A stretch of 64,000 nt of DNA. Source: Eurosta solidaginis. Lineage: Eukaryota; Arthropoda; Insecta; Diptera; Tephritidae. Positions 46,875 through 57,635 of the stretch are shown here, piece by piece (positions within the stretch are counted from its first letter, which is position 1; every line of letters starts with the position of its first letter). The stretch covers positions 148,636,941 through 148,700,940 of the forward strand of contig NC_090320.1 of the NCBI RefSeq assembly GCF_040869045.1, in the 5' to 3' direction. Both the position numbers and the translations under genes were made by a program. Under the pieces are notes generated by a model. The model made no database searches and had not been told where the DNA came from. It was given only the letters and a program-made list of their open reading frames with translations.

Positions 46875-47016
46875 TAGGTTAGGTTAGTTTGCAAGGCTGA
46901 GCTGGACACTATGGTAACAGCTCACTACTTAAGCCACCAGTGGGCCCATTGTAATACTCTATACGGCCTCAAAGAGGACCCCTACCCTGCCTAAAGCGGG
47001 TCTAACCACCTCGTGG
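46875..47016. repeat. Short interspersed fragment starting TAGGTTAGGTTAG
   Basis: This is a GC-richer patch between two Gypsy fragments, with AGCTGGACACTATGGTAAC and TGGGCCCATTGTAATACTC. It looks like the 3' end of a non-LTR element or a SINE. Family unknown. Confidence 0.4.
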
Positions 47017-47059
47017 AAATTATAAATTTTGCCAGAGCCTTTACTTCATAGCTTACTTA

Positions 47060-47470
47060 CTTCATTTTTTTCCAGCAATATTTTTATTAGATCTTATGTG
47101 TCATGCGATTTTCTGGGTGGCCTTCGCAGATGGAATCGTCATGATATTTATGAAGAATTTCTTTAATTTCTGTCGACATTTGTCACATGCATAACTTCTG
47201 GGGTCAATGCAAATATTAGATCTTTGAGAACTTGGGTACCTATTTTTTTATTTTTAAATATGCTTACTCGAGTATTCATTATTCTTGACCAATTTTTCTC
47301 CTAAGGGACAACTGTCTTTTTCTCTTACAAGTCCTAGATTGCCGGCATTTTTAAGCCTGGTTGAATATTGTCCTAAGTCAATAACTTCCTCAACAATCTG
47401 GTTGCTTGTATTACGCTAAAATTTTTCTATCCTTTTGGATGAAAACGAGTGTGACATGTCTAATTGCAAA
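47060..47470 (-). pseudogene. Second Gypsy element fragment: integrase N-terminus
   Basis: The minus strand encodes LTPEVMHVTN and STEIKEILHKYHDDSICEGH followed by PENRMTHKI, the zinc-finger entry of Ty3/Gypsy integrases (HKYHDD...GHP). Several frame changes occur upstream, toward 47470. Since integrase should follow, not precede, the RT at 46550 on this strand, this is a different insertion. Confidence 0.75.
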
Positions 47471-48525
47471 TTTATTTATTAAGCGCTTTATTTATAATAA
47501 GGTTCTTTTTGTGACTTTTTATTTTCTTCATTCTGACTGGTTTTAAGTTTCCGATCTTGTGGTAACTTTAGGTATTTTGCATATTTCCACTTACGTAAGG
47601 TTTTTAGTCAAGCATTATGTTGCGAAAGGTTTGTGGTACAAATCTTCTACTTTGACAGCTAGTACTGTGAATTAGCGAATTCATGAACTTAGACAGTGCT
47701 AATGAAGCTGTCTTAATAAATTATTCTATTGAGTGAGGCATTTTGCAGTGATTCATTTGTAATATTTACTGTTCTTATCGAAATTGTGTTGAATTTAGGG
47801 GATTTAGGGTGCTAAATTTGAATATTATATCAATAGCACGATTCCGCAGGTTGAAACTGCTAACCAAACATCTGAAATGTTTGGGTTAATTTTTGGCTCT
47901 GGTTCAGCTGGTGGTTTATATTTAATATTCTATTCTCTGATGTTTCAGAGTTTCTTTTTCCTACCTCGTAACCAGCTATGGGGTTAACTTTGTCCACGAA
48001 GACATTTTAAAGAGATGATATGATTGAAAGAGAAAATTAAAGAGAAATTTATTCTTGTTTCTTTGTGGGTGGGGGAAATGCTAATTTATGCTTATTTCTT
48101 TGGTTTTATGTTTATTATATTAAGCATTTCTTTTTACTTTTATTATTTTTTCTTTATTTGGTTGGCACTATAAAAGTTATTATTTAAAAGGTTTATTTCT
48201 AAAAAATTTTTGTTCTTAAGGGAAAATTTGTTTAATTTAACATTTTTGACATTTTTAAATTTTCTTACAAAATCTTCTGAATTTTTTTTTTTAGATGATG
48301 AATTGTTAAATACAGTTTATTTTTATTTTTTTTGTTTAACTATTAAAAATTAATTCCTATGCTATTTTCTTTTTTTTCTTTTTCCTTTCCCTTTTTTGTA
48401 TTTTGGTAAAATATCATTAAACATTTCAAAAAAAAATTTTTTTTCAACACCCTAATGTTTACATTGCTGGAAATTTAAATTTAGTTTAACTAATCTGTCG
48501 AAAATTTGGTCAAATTGGCTATGTT
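47471..48525. other. AT-rich non-coding interval
   Basis: The interval is strongly AT-rich with long T tracts. I found no supportable gene or terminal repeat. Confidence 0.45.
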
Positions 48526-48573
48526 GTTGTTGTTTTTGTAGCAATGCTCGCCCCACCTAATAGCCGCGACCGA
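48526..48573 (-). other. 3' end of non-LTR element with CAA-type tail
   Basis: Directly after the ORF2 stop the minus strand runs about 30 bp and then ends in a tail of the form CAAAAACAACAACA (complement of TGTTGTTGTTTTTG at 48526-48539). The truncated copy at 34545 ends at the same point in a similar tail. Confidence 0.75.
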
Positions 48574-51500
48574 TCACAAATTGTCATCAATATCCTCTAA
48601 CGGGAGTCCAAGGAAACTTGCCGTTTCAACAGGGGTGGACCATAAGGAAAGGGGTGTTAGAGGCGTTGGTTCCATATTACAATTAAAGAGATGGTTGGTG
48701 TCATGTGGGGACACATTGCAAGCGGGGCATACATTTTGTATGTCGGGGTTGATTCTGGATAGGTAAGAGTTTAACCTGTTACAGTATCCAGAACGAAGTT
48801 GAGCAAGAGTGACACGCGTTTCCCTGGGGAGTATGCATTCCTCTTCCGCGAGTTCTGGATATTTTTCTTCAAGTACTGGATTCACCGGGCAATTCCCGAC
48901 ATAAAGGTCCGACGCCTGTCTATGGAGTTCACCAAGGACCTGCTTGTGTTTTTTCGCTTCATACGGCTGGGTTCTCAGGTGCCGTATTTCCTCAAAATGC
49001 TTACGGAGATGACTCCTTAGGCCCCTAGGCGGTGCTGGTTCGTCAATCAGATGTCTGTTGGGATGCCCAGGTTTCTGGGTATTCAACAGAAACTGTTTGG
49101 TCAGCATCTCATTTCTCTCCCTGATGGGGAGTATTCTCGCCTCATTATGCAGATGGTGTTCTGGGGACATAAGAAGACAGCCCGTGGCGATTCTGAGAGC
49201 AGTATTTTGGCAGGCCTGTAGTTTCTTCCAGTGGGTAGTTTTTAGGCTTGGCGACCATATGGGTGACGCGTAGCACGTAATCGGCTGGCTAATTGCTTTG
49301 TATGTGGTCATGAGCGTTTCTTTATCTTTTCCCCAGGTACTGCCAGCAAGGGATTTGAGGATTTTATTACGGCTCTGAATTCTCGGAACAATTGCGGTTG
49401 CGTGCGCACCAAAATGTAGATCCTGATCAAACGTCACACCCAAGATCTTGGGGTGTAGGACAGTCGGTAGCGTAGTGCCATCGACGTGGATGTTCAATAT
49501 GGTCGACATTTGGGGCGTCCATGTTGTAAATAAGGTCGCGGAAGTTTTAGTCGGTGACAATGCCAGGTTTAGCGAGGCGAAAAAACTGGAGAGATCAGGG
49601 AGATAGCCGTTCATTTTATTGCATAGTTCATCGATCTCTGGGCCTTGGCTTGTGGCCATTATTGTGCAGTCATCGGCGTAGGAAACGATTGTGACTCCTT
49701 CCGGTGGTGAAGGTAGCTTAGATATGTAGAAATTAAACAAAAGTGGGGATAGGACACCACCCTGTGGCACCCCTTGTTTAATTCTCCTTGGTTTTGATGT
49801 TTCGTTTCTGAATTGCACCGATGCCTGCCGACCACCCAGATAATTTGCGGTCCACCTTTTAAGACATGGGGGAAGGGTAGACCCTTCCAGGTCTTGCAGT
49901 AATGAGCCATGGTTGACCGTATCAAAGGCTTTTGATAGGTCTAGCGCTACGAGTACTGTTCTATGGTGGGGGTATTGATTCAAACCGCAATTTATCTGGG
50001 TGCTAATGACATTTAGCGCGGAGGTAGTGCTATAGAGTTTTCTGAAGCCATGCTGATGAGGGGCTGGCTGCAAATGTGCTTGGAAATAAGGGAGCAAAAT
50101 GGCTTCAAGCGTCTTTGCCACTGGCGATAGGAGAGATATCGGACGATATGACTCACCTACGTTAGCTGGTTTCCCAGGCTTTAGTAGCGGGACCACCTTG
50201 GCCATTTTCCATTTCTCGGGTATGGCAAAGGTGGAGAGAGACAAGTTGAAGACATGCGCTAAATATTTGAAACCCTCTTTCCCTAGGTTTTTAAGAATCG
50301 GCATGGCTATGCCGTCTGAGCCTACTGCTTTGGATGGTTTAGCGCGACCAATGGCGTCCTCAACCTCTCTAGCGGTGATGGTGATTGGTGACGCGCTGAA
50401 TTTGTGTTTATGTGCGTGTCTATTGGCTCTCCGTCTATCTTTGTCGACCGTAGGATGCATTATATATTGTCGGCAGAAAGCGCTCGCGCATTTTTCCGCA
50501 TCCGACAGCACCTTATCGCCAAAGGCGATGGAAACTTTGTCTTTGTGCTTAGTCGGATTCGATAGGGACTTTACGGTGGACCAAAGTTTACCTACACCGG
50601 TAGAGAGGTTACAACCTCTTAGGTGCTCTTCCCATTTCGCCCGCTTGTGTTCGTCCACAAGCAATCTGATGCGTTGGTTTATATCCCTTATTTGGGGGTC
50701 GCCTGGATCAAGCTGTCTTATAAGGTCGCGTTCCCTCGCTAAGCTCGCGGCCTCCGCCGGGAAGTGTGGCCGGATTTCGGGAATTCTCCCGGCGGGAATG
50801 AAATGTGCCGAGGCGGATTCAATGACCTTACGGAAGGCACGCTCCCCTTGGCGGGCATCAGTCGGGATAGGTAGGGCAGCAAAGCTGCTGTCTGTTGCAG
50901 ATTTATATTCTTCCCACTTTCCTTTTTTGAAGTTTATGAAAGTGCGTTTTTCGGTGACGATGAAGTCGGCGGTACGCTCGAACGAAATAAGTATGGGCAG
51001 GTGGTCGAATGCCAATGTTACCATCGGCTGCCAGTTGAGGCAGTTTACGAGTTCTGCGCCCACGATTGAGATATCTGGCGAGCTATGACAGCTTCCTACC
51101 ATACGTGTGGGGGCGTCTCCGTTTATTGTGCAGAACGTCGTTTCTTCTATTTGATCCGCCAACATCTCACCCCTACTGTCCGCCCGCAAGTTTGAATGCC
51201 ATAGGTCGTGATGGGCATTGAAATTGCCTAAGATAATGCGATTGTTGCCAGTGAGTAAGGCCTCGATTTTAGAGCGGTATCCACTGGGGCAACAGGTGAC
51301 AGGAGGGATGTAGATGTTGATGATTTCTAGATTTGCATCGCCTGACCGGACAGATAGGCCTTGACGTTCTAAGACATTGTCCCTGCGGTCGATGCCAGGA
51401 TCAAATATATGATATTGCACAGAGTGGTGTATAATAAACGCGAGGCCGCCTCCATTTCCGCTCTCGCGGTCCTTACTGTGGACATTATACCCAGAGCAAG

Positions 51501-51657
51501 TCTGCAATGCAGAGGAGGGACGAAACAAATTAAATGGGGTCACACTGAAATGACAGTCCTTGGTCGGGAAAAATCCCGAGTCGCTCCGGGACATAGAACC
51601 GACCGCCTTGGGAAGCGTCAAATTGGCTATGATTTCTATGTCCTCTTCTGGGAACAT
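48574..51657 (-). CDS. Non-LTR retrotransposon ORF2: endonuclease and reverse transcriptase, open frame
   Basis: An uninterrupted frame of 1027 codons. Residues about 45-230 form an APE-type endonuclease (GNGGGLAFIIHHSV, then NIYIPP, then DHLPILI). RT follows from about residue 420 with SYRPISLLSPVAKTLEAILL, ALDLSKAFDTVNHGSLL, GVPQGGVLSPLLFNFY and the catalytic VSYADDCTIM. A C-terminal CR1/Jockey-like domain (TGCLLMSPEHHLHNEARILP) and a late Cys/His cluster (CPACNVSPHDTNHLFNC) complete it. Two flaws are visible. The first endonuclease motifs are missing, so it is 5'-truncated, and the normally GDFN motif reads GNFN, replacing a catalytic Asp. The first 45 residues look like read-through of leader sequence. 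Confidence 0.92.
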   Translation of the reverse strand: MFPEEDIEIIANLTLPKAVGSMSRSDSGFFPTKDCHFSVTPFNLFRPSSALQTCSGYNVHSKDRESGNGGGLAFIIHHSVQYHIFDPGIDRRDNVLERQGLSVRSGDANLEIINIYIPPVTCCPSGYRSKIEALLTGNNRIILGNFNAHHDLWHSNLRADSRGEMLADQIEETTFCTINGDAPTRMVGSCHSSPDISIVGAELVNCLNWQPMVTLAFDHLPILISFERTADFIVTEKRTFINFKKGKWEEYKSATDSSFAALPIPTDARQGERAFRKVIESASAHFIPAGRIPEIRPHFPAEAASLARERDLIRQLDPGDPQIRDINQRIRLLVDEHKRAKWEEHLRGCNLSTGVGKLWSTVKSLSNPTKHKDKVSIAFGDKVLSDAEKCASAFCRQYIMHPTVDKDRRRANRHAHKHKFSASPITITAREVEDAIGRAKPSKAVGSDGIAMPILKNLGKEGFKYLAHVFNLSLSTFAIPEKWKMAKVVPLLKPGKPANVGESYRPISLLSPVAKTLEAILLPYFQAHLQPAPHQHGFRKLYSTTSALNVISTQINCGLNQYPHHRTVLVALDLSKAFDTVNHGSLLQDLEGSTLPPCLKRWTANYLGGRQASVQFRNETSKPRRIKQGVPQGGVLSPLLFNFYISKLPSPPEGVTIVSYADDCTIMATSQGPEIDELCNKMNGYLPDLSSFFASLNLALSPTKTSATLFTTWTPQMSTILNIHVDGTTLPTVLHPKILGVTFDQDLHFGAHATAIVPRIQSRNKILKSLAGSTWGKDKETLMTTYKAISQPITCYASPIWSPSLKTTHWKKLQACQNTALRIATGCLLMSPEHHLHNEARILPIRERNEMLTKQFLLNTQKPGHPNRHLIDEPAPPRGLRSHLRKHFEEIRHLRTQPYEAKKHKQVLGELHRQASDLYVGNCPVNPVLEEKYPELAEEECILPRETRVTLAQLRSGYCNRLNSYLSRINPDIQNVCPACNVSPHDTNHLFNCNMEPTPLTPLSLWSTPVETASFLGLPLEDIDDNL

Positions 51658-52144
51658 ATCTCAAAAATTAGTAAAAAAAAAGATTTTTACAGCAGAAATT
51701 TTAATTTTTGCTTGTCAATAAACAGCCGCTAGGTTGCCCGAATATTTTTCCTGCTTAAAAATAATGTCTAAATTGTTAAAACTATTTCAAAATTAAGCTG
51801 ATTATACTTATTATGCATACTTATACTTATGCTACCAGTCCTGTTGTTATACCACCTTATCACCGTTTATACCACCTTATCACCGTTTTGTTCCTTCCAA
51901 GGTAATATCAATGGGGCATATTCATAGTCCTGAGTTAGAGTATGCTTCACTTGGTGCGGCACTAAAAAGATAGAGAACATTTCATTTCTAAGTATATCAT
52001 AGTCAGTTTAGTGGCATGCTGCAACGAGAGCATATTTTAGGCAAAATTCTATTACATAAAAAAAATCTATTACGCAATGTTGTCAAATCACTCGTCTTGA
52101 TCGTTTGCTTGTTGTTATTCATTTCTTGCGCCTGATTGCTAAAA

Positions 52145-52557
52145 ATGCAAAAGGTAAGCAATTTGTTAATGAAAAATGTATTTTAACCTCGTTAGTTAAT
52201 TAAAATTTATATTTATTACTATAGAACAATAAAAGAGAACAAAACTGGAGTAACCGCGAGAGAGACTGCTTGCGGGAACTAATAAACTGCCACATAGATG
52301 TTATAGAAAATTTAAGCAATTTAATAAAAATTGCACTGCTATTTTTCTGTTCGCTGCTTTACATGTATATATACGCATTTCTGCTTGGAATAATGATTCC
52401 ATTTGAGCATTTTGTAATAACTAGTTTTATTATTTATTTTATACACAAATCCAGATACAAATACAATAAGAAATGGTTAGCACCAAATGATAGAACGGTG
52501 TTAACATGTAGTATACTTGAAATACTTAGATTGAATTACGTTTGTTATTCATATTAG
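52145..52557 (+). pseudogene. Myb/SANT-like DNA-binding protein fragment
   Basis: ATGCAAAAG at 52145 is followed by a GT-AG intron (52154-52224). The second exon then encodes NNKREQNWSNRERDCLRELI, the first helix of a Myb/SANT-like domain (W-S/T...L..L). After the segment ENLSN the frame turns into a hydrophobic Leu/Ile/Phe/Tyr-rich sequence unrelated to the family and ends at 52557. The domain is therefore truncated by a deletion or insertion. In Harbinger systems the partner protein helps carry the transposase to DNA; this copy cannot. Confidence 0.6.
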
Positions 52558-52565
52558 AGAGAAAT

Positions 52566-52691
52566 GGTTACAGGGACTTGATTCTGAATTTCACTTCGTC
52601 ATTAGGTTGTTTTTCAAATGCAGGTACTTGAGTTGGAAGCTCGCCATCCGATGAAGAAGTGAAATTCAGAAACATGCCCTAGTAACCATCG
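52566..52691. repeat. Short inverted repeat, 126 bp
   Basis: GGTTACAGGGACTTGATTC...CACTTC at 52566 is mirrored at 52659-52691 (GAAGTGAAATTCAGAAACAT and on to GTAACC) with a few mismatches over about 31 bp. It lies inside the Harbinger-like element and may be a tiny foldback insertion. Confidence 0.55.
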
Positions 52692-53174
52692 CTGTGTGCA
52701 CTTTTTGTCTAATACCAAAAAGAGTACAAATTGTATTAAATAATGAGCTTTGCTCGCAAAAGGAATTATGTTTTTTTTAGTATTTAAAGAAACCTTGTAC
52801 CCTAAAACAAATGGATCAAATCGTTTTTTATATATTTTTGGCTTTCACATTAATCACGAATCGTCAATAATTTCAAAATCTCTTTCGATTTCCTCAAAGT
52901 AAGACATTTTCACTATTCTTGAATCAAAAATACAGCTTAAATTACCGAATACACACGTAAATTGAAATTTCATTTCATTTGACAGATTTTAGTAATAGCT
53001 TTAGAGACAGCTTTTCGCCTCTCTAACTTTAGCGATGACTCTAACCGATGAATCCGGCTTTCTTGCGACTATGATAAAGATAAAGTATGCTTTTTATTGA
53101 AATATGCTCTAACTTTTTTAGCGCATACTTTAGCTTGACTATGAATATGCCCCAATATTTTTACTGGTCATACC

Positions 53175-53345
53175 CACTGCTCCTGCATCATTTCGATTAT
53201 AAAGCCCGTAAATTATCATAAAAATTGCTAAATGGCGTTATTTTTTGAGTGCTCCAAATTGGTTATATCTACTGCTCCTGCATCAGTTCGATTATAAAGC
53301 CCGTAAATTATCATAAAAATTTCTAAATGGCGTCATTTTTGAGTG
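53175..53345. repeat. 96-bp tandem duplication
   Basis: ACTGCTCCTGCATCA at 53175 recurs at 53271. The following AAGCCCGTAAATTATCATAA and GAGTGCTCC are repeated too. Confidence 0.9.
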
Positions 53346-53896
53346 CTCCGAATTTAATTCATCGAAACCCTTATTTGCTTCTTTTACAAGGCTTAGGCTG
53401 TAATCAGCCAGTAAAATCCTTGCCAGCTATGAAATTAGGCCGAAAAGTCAGGCAGTAGAATCATAGGCAGGATCGCCATGTAAAAGATTAAAATGCAATA
53501 AAAAGTGTTGTGACCTTAATGAGTGAATTCTGAATGTCTGAATGAATCTTTATTCAAATATTTCAGCTTATTTATATTAAATTATTCTAAACATATTCTT
53601 ACATACATATTTACATTTAAGCATACATACTTACATGCATATCTACCTTAAGCATACATACTTACATACCTAAATACAACTCGATACAAAATATGTACCT
53701 ACACATCTGTGTTGAGCTGTGACTTCTATGGGAAATGCAATGTTTGCAAATTTGCTAGAATTCAAATTTGTTTGGTTGTGTGTTGTACACACACCTGTAT
53801 TAAATCGTGTGAATGGCTATGTCAGCAATAATTATCAAATGTATATTTATGTGTTGATGAACATTTAGACTATTTTTGTATCAGGGTAGCATATTA
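53346..53896. other. Non-coding interval
   Basis: The interval includes a loose ACATACTTACAT-type microsatellite at about 53590-53670. I see no gene. Confidence 0.45.
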
Positions 53897-54530
53897 TTTA
53901 TTTATTTATTTATTTAAAACTTATTTGTACAAATAAGACACTGTCTTTTAGGTAGTACATCAATCACATCAAGAAAATTAAAGTTACATATAAATAAAAT
54001 TAATAAAAAGTACAAAATTTTGATTAAAAATAATAAAAAGCATATACGTTTAAAATTAATAATAGTGTGTTAGAAACAATTCCAGACCAATGTTTGAAGA
54101 ATGAAGGTTTGAGATATGTAAATTAGGGTAAGTTAAGAGTCTAGGAAATATAATACTGCTTGTTTGAAACATCCTGCCTTAAGAATTGCTTTTGTCTTGG
54201 AAGGAAGTGAGTTCCATAGACGGATTGTACTGACAAAGAACATTCTAGAGGATGTCGAGTATTTAAAAGCCGGTATCAACAGATTCAATGTTCGAGTGGA
54301 CTGACACAAAGTTAGCTTATTAAATAGGTAAGGGGGATATTGAGAATGCAGAAGTTTGTGCAAGAAACATAGATTTCTCATTTTTAAGAAATTGCAAACG
54401 TCACTCCCGAGTATTTGCACGGCACACGAAGATATGTGATCGTACTTTCTTTTAGAAAAAACAAATCGGGCGGCATTATTTATGGCAAGCTGAAGTTTGA
54501 CTGATTTAAATACTTGGCAATAAATTGTTG
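53897..54530 (-). pseudogene. 3' end of a CR1/Jockey-like non-LTR element
   Basis: The minus-strand frame 54420-54133 encodes the C-terminal domain typical of this group: FLHKLLHSQYPPYLFNKL, then RLWNSLPSKTKAILKAGCF. It is followed by an AT-rich 3' region ending in a (TTTA)n tract (53897-53920), which is an (AAAT)n tail on the coding strand. The upstream parts are missing, and the fragment abuts the RNase H end of the next element. Confidence 0.8.
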
Positions 54531-54542
54531 GCTGTTTACACT

Positions 54543-57500
54543 ACAATACTGAAGTGCTGAGCCATCTCGTTAAGAGATCTGCGGCATTCAGTGACCGACT
54601 TTGCGTTGTCGACGAATGAGTCCAGGGCCTTTAATGCGGCCTGGCTGTCTGAGAAAGTAAACACCCATTTACCATCCTTAGGCATAGAACCTAGATGATT
54701 CACAGCCCTGTGTATTGCCAGCATTTCCGCTTGGTAAACACTACAGTGATCTGGTAGGCGAAAAGAGACCTCTATACCCAGATCCGGCGAAAAGAGGCTT
54801 GCTTCCACTTTTCCGTCAAGCTTAGAACCATCCGTGAATATGTTGATGGCAGCCGGTACCGTATGTTGTCTGGTATTCCAGTCCTGTCGCGATGGTATAT
54901 ATATATTATAGTTTTTAACGAAGACGTTCTTTGGCGTGTAGTAGTCAGTGCGCACCGGTATTGGGACTGGGACGTTCGTGCCCAGGATTGTTGCGTGTCC
55001 ACTAGATCCATTTGACCAGAGACCTGTTTCCCTTATGCGTAGAGCGGCGAAGACCGCTATTTCCTTCGCCACCAGGTCAAGAGGTGGAAGGTATAGCATT
55101 GTGTTGAGTGGTTCAGATGGAGTGGAGCCGAGAGCCCCGGTGATGCAGAGCTCCGAACTCCGTTGCACATTTTGAAGCGTTTTAAGATAGGTAGTTTTAA
55201 CTAGTGCAGGCCACCAGACCAAGGCACCATAAAGAAGAATCGGGCGCACATGGCTGTATAAATCCAGTATGTCACCTTGGGGGAGAATCCACAGGAGGTG
55301 CCAATTGCCCTCTTGCAGGTGAACAGCGCTGCTGCTGCCTTCTTGCATCGCTCCACTATATGGTCACTCCATAATAGCTTCCTATCCAGAATTACTCCCA
55401 AATACTTGATTGATCGCTAAACGCTAAAAACGTACCCCCAACTCTTGGAGGTGCTAGATTTTGTACTTTGTACCTCCTCGTGAAGAGGAAAAGCTCGCTT
55501 TTATCCGGGTTGACTTCCAAACCTGTGGCTGTGGCTCAGTGCGAAATTTTGGATAGTGCCCTTCCATTAGGTTTCAAAGAGTTTGCGGAAATTTCCCCCG
55601 CATGGTGACGCAGATGTCATCTGCATACGCGATCACTTGGTGACTTTCTGAATCCATGAGGCGTAGTAGTTGGTAGACGGTAACCACCCAAAGTAGCTGA
55701 GAGAGAACACCTCCCTGCGCAGTCCTTCTGCCGACCGGTCTGCGGATCACGCATCCACCTCGCTCAGTTTTAATCTGCCTACACGTAAGCAGATTGTATA
55801 TAAACTCCACCAGGCACGCGTCCACCCCCAGATCGGTCAGCGCCGAGGTGATGGCCTCCGGGAGAACGTTCCTGAAGGCACCCGATATATCTAGAAATGC
55901 CACCAATGTATATTCCTTGAGGTCTAGTGACCTTTCGATAACGGATACCAGTGAGTGCAATGCCGTGTCAGTTGACCTGCCCTTAGTATAGGCATGCTGG
56001 GCTTGCGAAAGAAGCGACGGCTCAATCCTCCTCCTGATGTAGTCCTCTAGGAGTCTTTCGAGCGCTTTAAGTAGAAAAGAGGATAAGCTTATAGGCCTAT
56101 AATCATTTGGTTTAGAGTGGGAGGGTTTCCCTGCCTTGGGGATAAAGACCACGTTGACTTGTCTCCACGATACTGGTACGTAATTGAGCCTAAAACAACC
56201 TATAAACATCCCTTTAATCCAGGGCCTTATAAGTTCGGCAGTATACTGGAGCTGAGCCGGAAAATTCCATCCGGCCCCGGCGATTTATAGCGCTTGAAGG
56301 TCTGTAAAGCCCAATCTATGCTTTTATCATCTGTGATTTCGCTTATCAGCTGATCATTAGGTGACCCTCCGCTGACAATACTTGAAGACACGCCCGTACT
56401 TGCTGGGAAGTGCATATCCGTTAGCATGTTTATGGTTTCAGCGCTGGAATCCGTCCAGTGCCCATCCGGCTTTTGGACGTAACTTAGCTGAGTTGGAGAT
56501 TTCGATAGCACCTTCCTTAACCGGGAGGCCGCGGATGTGGATTCAATGCTGCCGCAGAAATGCCTCCAGGAAGATCGCTTTCCATTTCGGATTGCTTTCT
56601 TATATATATTTATTTTCGCTTTATAAGCAGCCCATGATGATTCATGTCCATCAGGCTTTGCTTTATTAAAGGCCGCCCTACATGTCTTCCTAAGCTTATC
56701 AAGATCGGACGACCACCATGGTGGTTTGTGAGTTTCCAAAACCTTTTTATTCGGGCAAGCCCTATCTAAAGCATTCCTACATTTTTCAGATAGCTTTTTA
56801 CCTATTATCTTCTTATAGTAGCCCCAGTTCCTTCTTTTAATATTTTGTATGTATTTAGGCTCGGCCTTAGATCTCTTCGGAGGTTATCGCGCCTTACATT
56901 TATTTTATTTTTTTATGTATTTAGGACATGCGTGCGCCTATGATATAGAAAAACTTATGTATCTATGGTCAGAAAAGGAGTACTCCTTTAGAACTCTCCA
57001 TGAAACGGTCACGTCACTGAAAGAGTCTGTGACCAGTGTTATGTCAAGAACCTCTTCGCGGTTCCTCGTAATGAAAGTGGGATCATTTCCCCTATTACAT
57101 ATACTTAGATTAGTGCCTAACGGATAGTTAAATAAAGACTCACCTCGGTCATTTGTATCACTGCTGCCCCACTGGGCGTGATGAGCATTGGCGTCGCCTC
57201 CGAGTAGGATGAAATCTTTTCGTGGATTTACCCCTCTCACGAAATCCCTGAAATTATCCGGTGGTAATGAGCCTTGGTGATAGTGCGCTAGGTAGAAGGA
57301 AGCAAGTTTAAAGCTCCTCCCTAGCGCCTCGACGCTAACCGCTGTCAGATCCCCATCGCAATAATTGGGTAGAGGAAAAACATTAAGAGTAGATTTAGCC
57401 AATATACATGTGCGAGGCTTACCCTTTTCCTGAGCGCTATAAAGCTTATACGTTGGTGTCCGCAGGCCACAGATCCTATTGCCAGCGATCCACGGCTCCT

Positions 57501-57600
57501 GGACTAGTACGATGTCTACCGCACCTGAAGACAGGTGCAGTAGGAGTGTAGCTGATGCTGCTTTGCAGTAATGCAGGTTTATTTGGAGGACCCGAATCAC
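54543..57600 (-). pseudogene. Non-LTR ORF2 (endonuclease, RT, RNase H), frameshifted
   Basis: The minus strand begins at 57600 (MIRVLQINLHYCKAASATLL) with an APE endonuclease whose motifs are present: IVLVQEPW, LLGGDANAHH and SFSDHRYI. The RT follows in two further frames (56739-56227 and 56209-55574): WRQVNVVFIPKAGKP, NDYRPISLSSFLLKALERLL and the catalytic IAYADDICVT. The last frame (55348-54536) carries RNase H, with INIFTDGSKLDGKV, QAEMLAIHRAVNHLG and FSDSQAALKALD. An RNase H after RT places it in the I/LOA/R1 group. At least three frame breaks inactivate it. Confidence 0.9.
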
Positions 57601-57635
57601 TGTTTGTTTGCGCTCTCCTCCGTGAGCGTCGCGTC

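Larger units (their letters stand above)
51913..53153 (+). mobile_element. PIF/Harbinger-like element, 1241 bp
   Basis: GGGGCATATTCATAGTC at 51913 is matched by its complement ending at 53153, and the similarity extends imperfectly for about 35 bp (AAGTATGC-like interior). The flanks are AAT on both sides (51910-51912 and 53154-53156), a 3-bp duplication. It contains a Myb/SANT-type exon, the second gene typical of PIF/Harbinger. No DDE transposase is present. Confidence 0.72.

Noticed and set aside
46875..46888. TAGGTTAGGTTAG resembling an insect telomere repeat
   Set aside because: There are only about two and a half units, they are internal, and flies lack TTAGG telomeres. It is the start of an interspersed fragment.
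50099..51088. A 329-codon plus-strand open frame
   Set aside because: It lies wholly antisense to the long non-LTR ORF2, resembles no protein and reflects the base composition of the coding strand.
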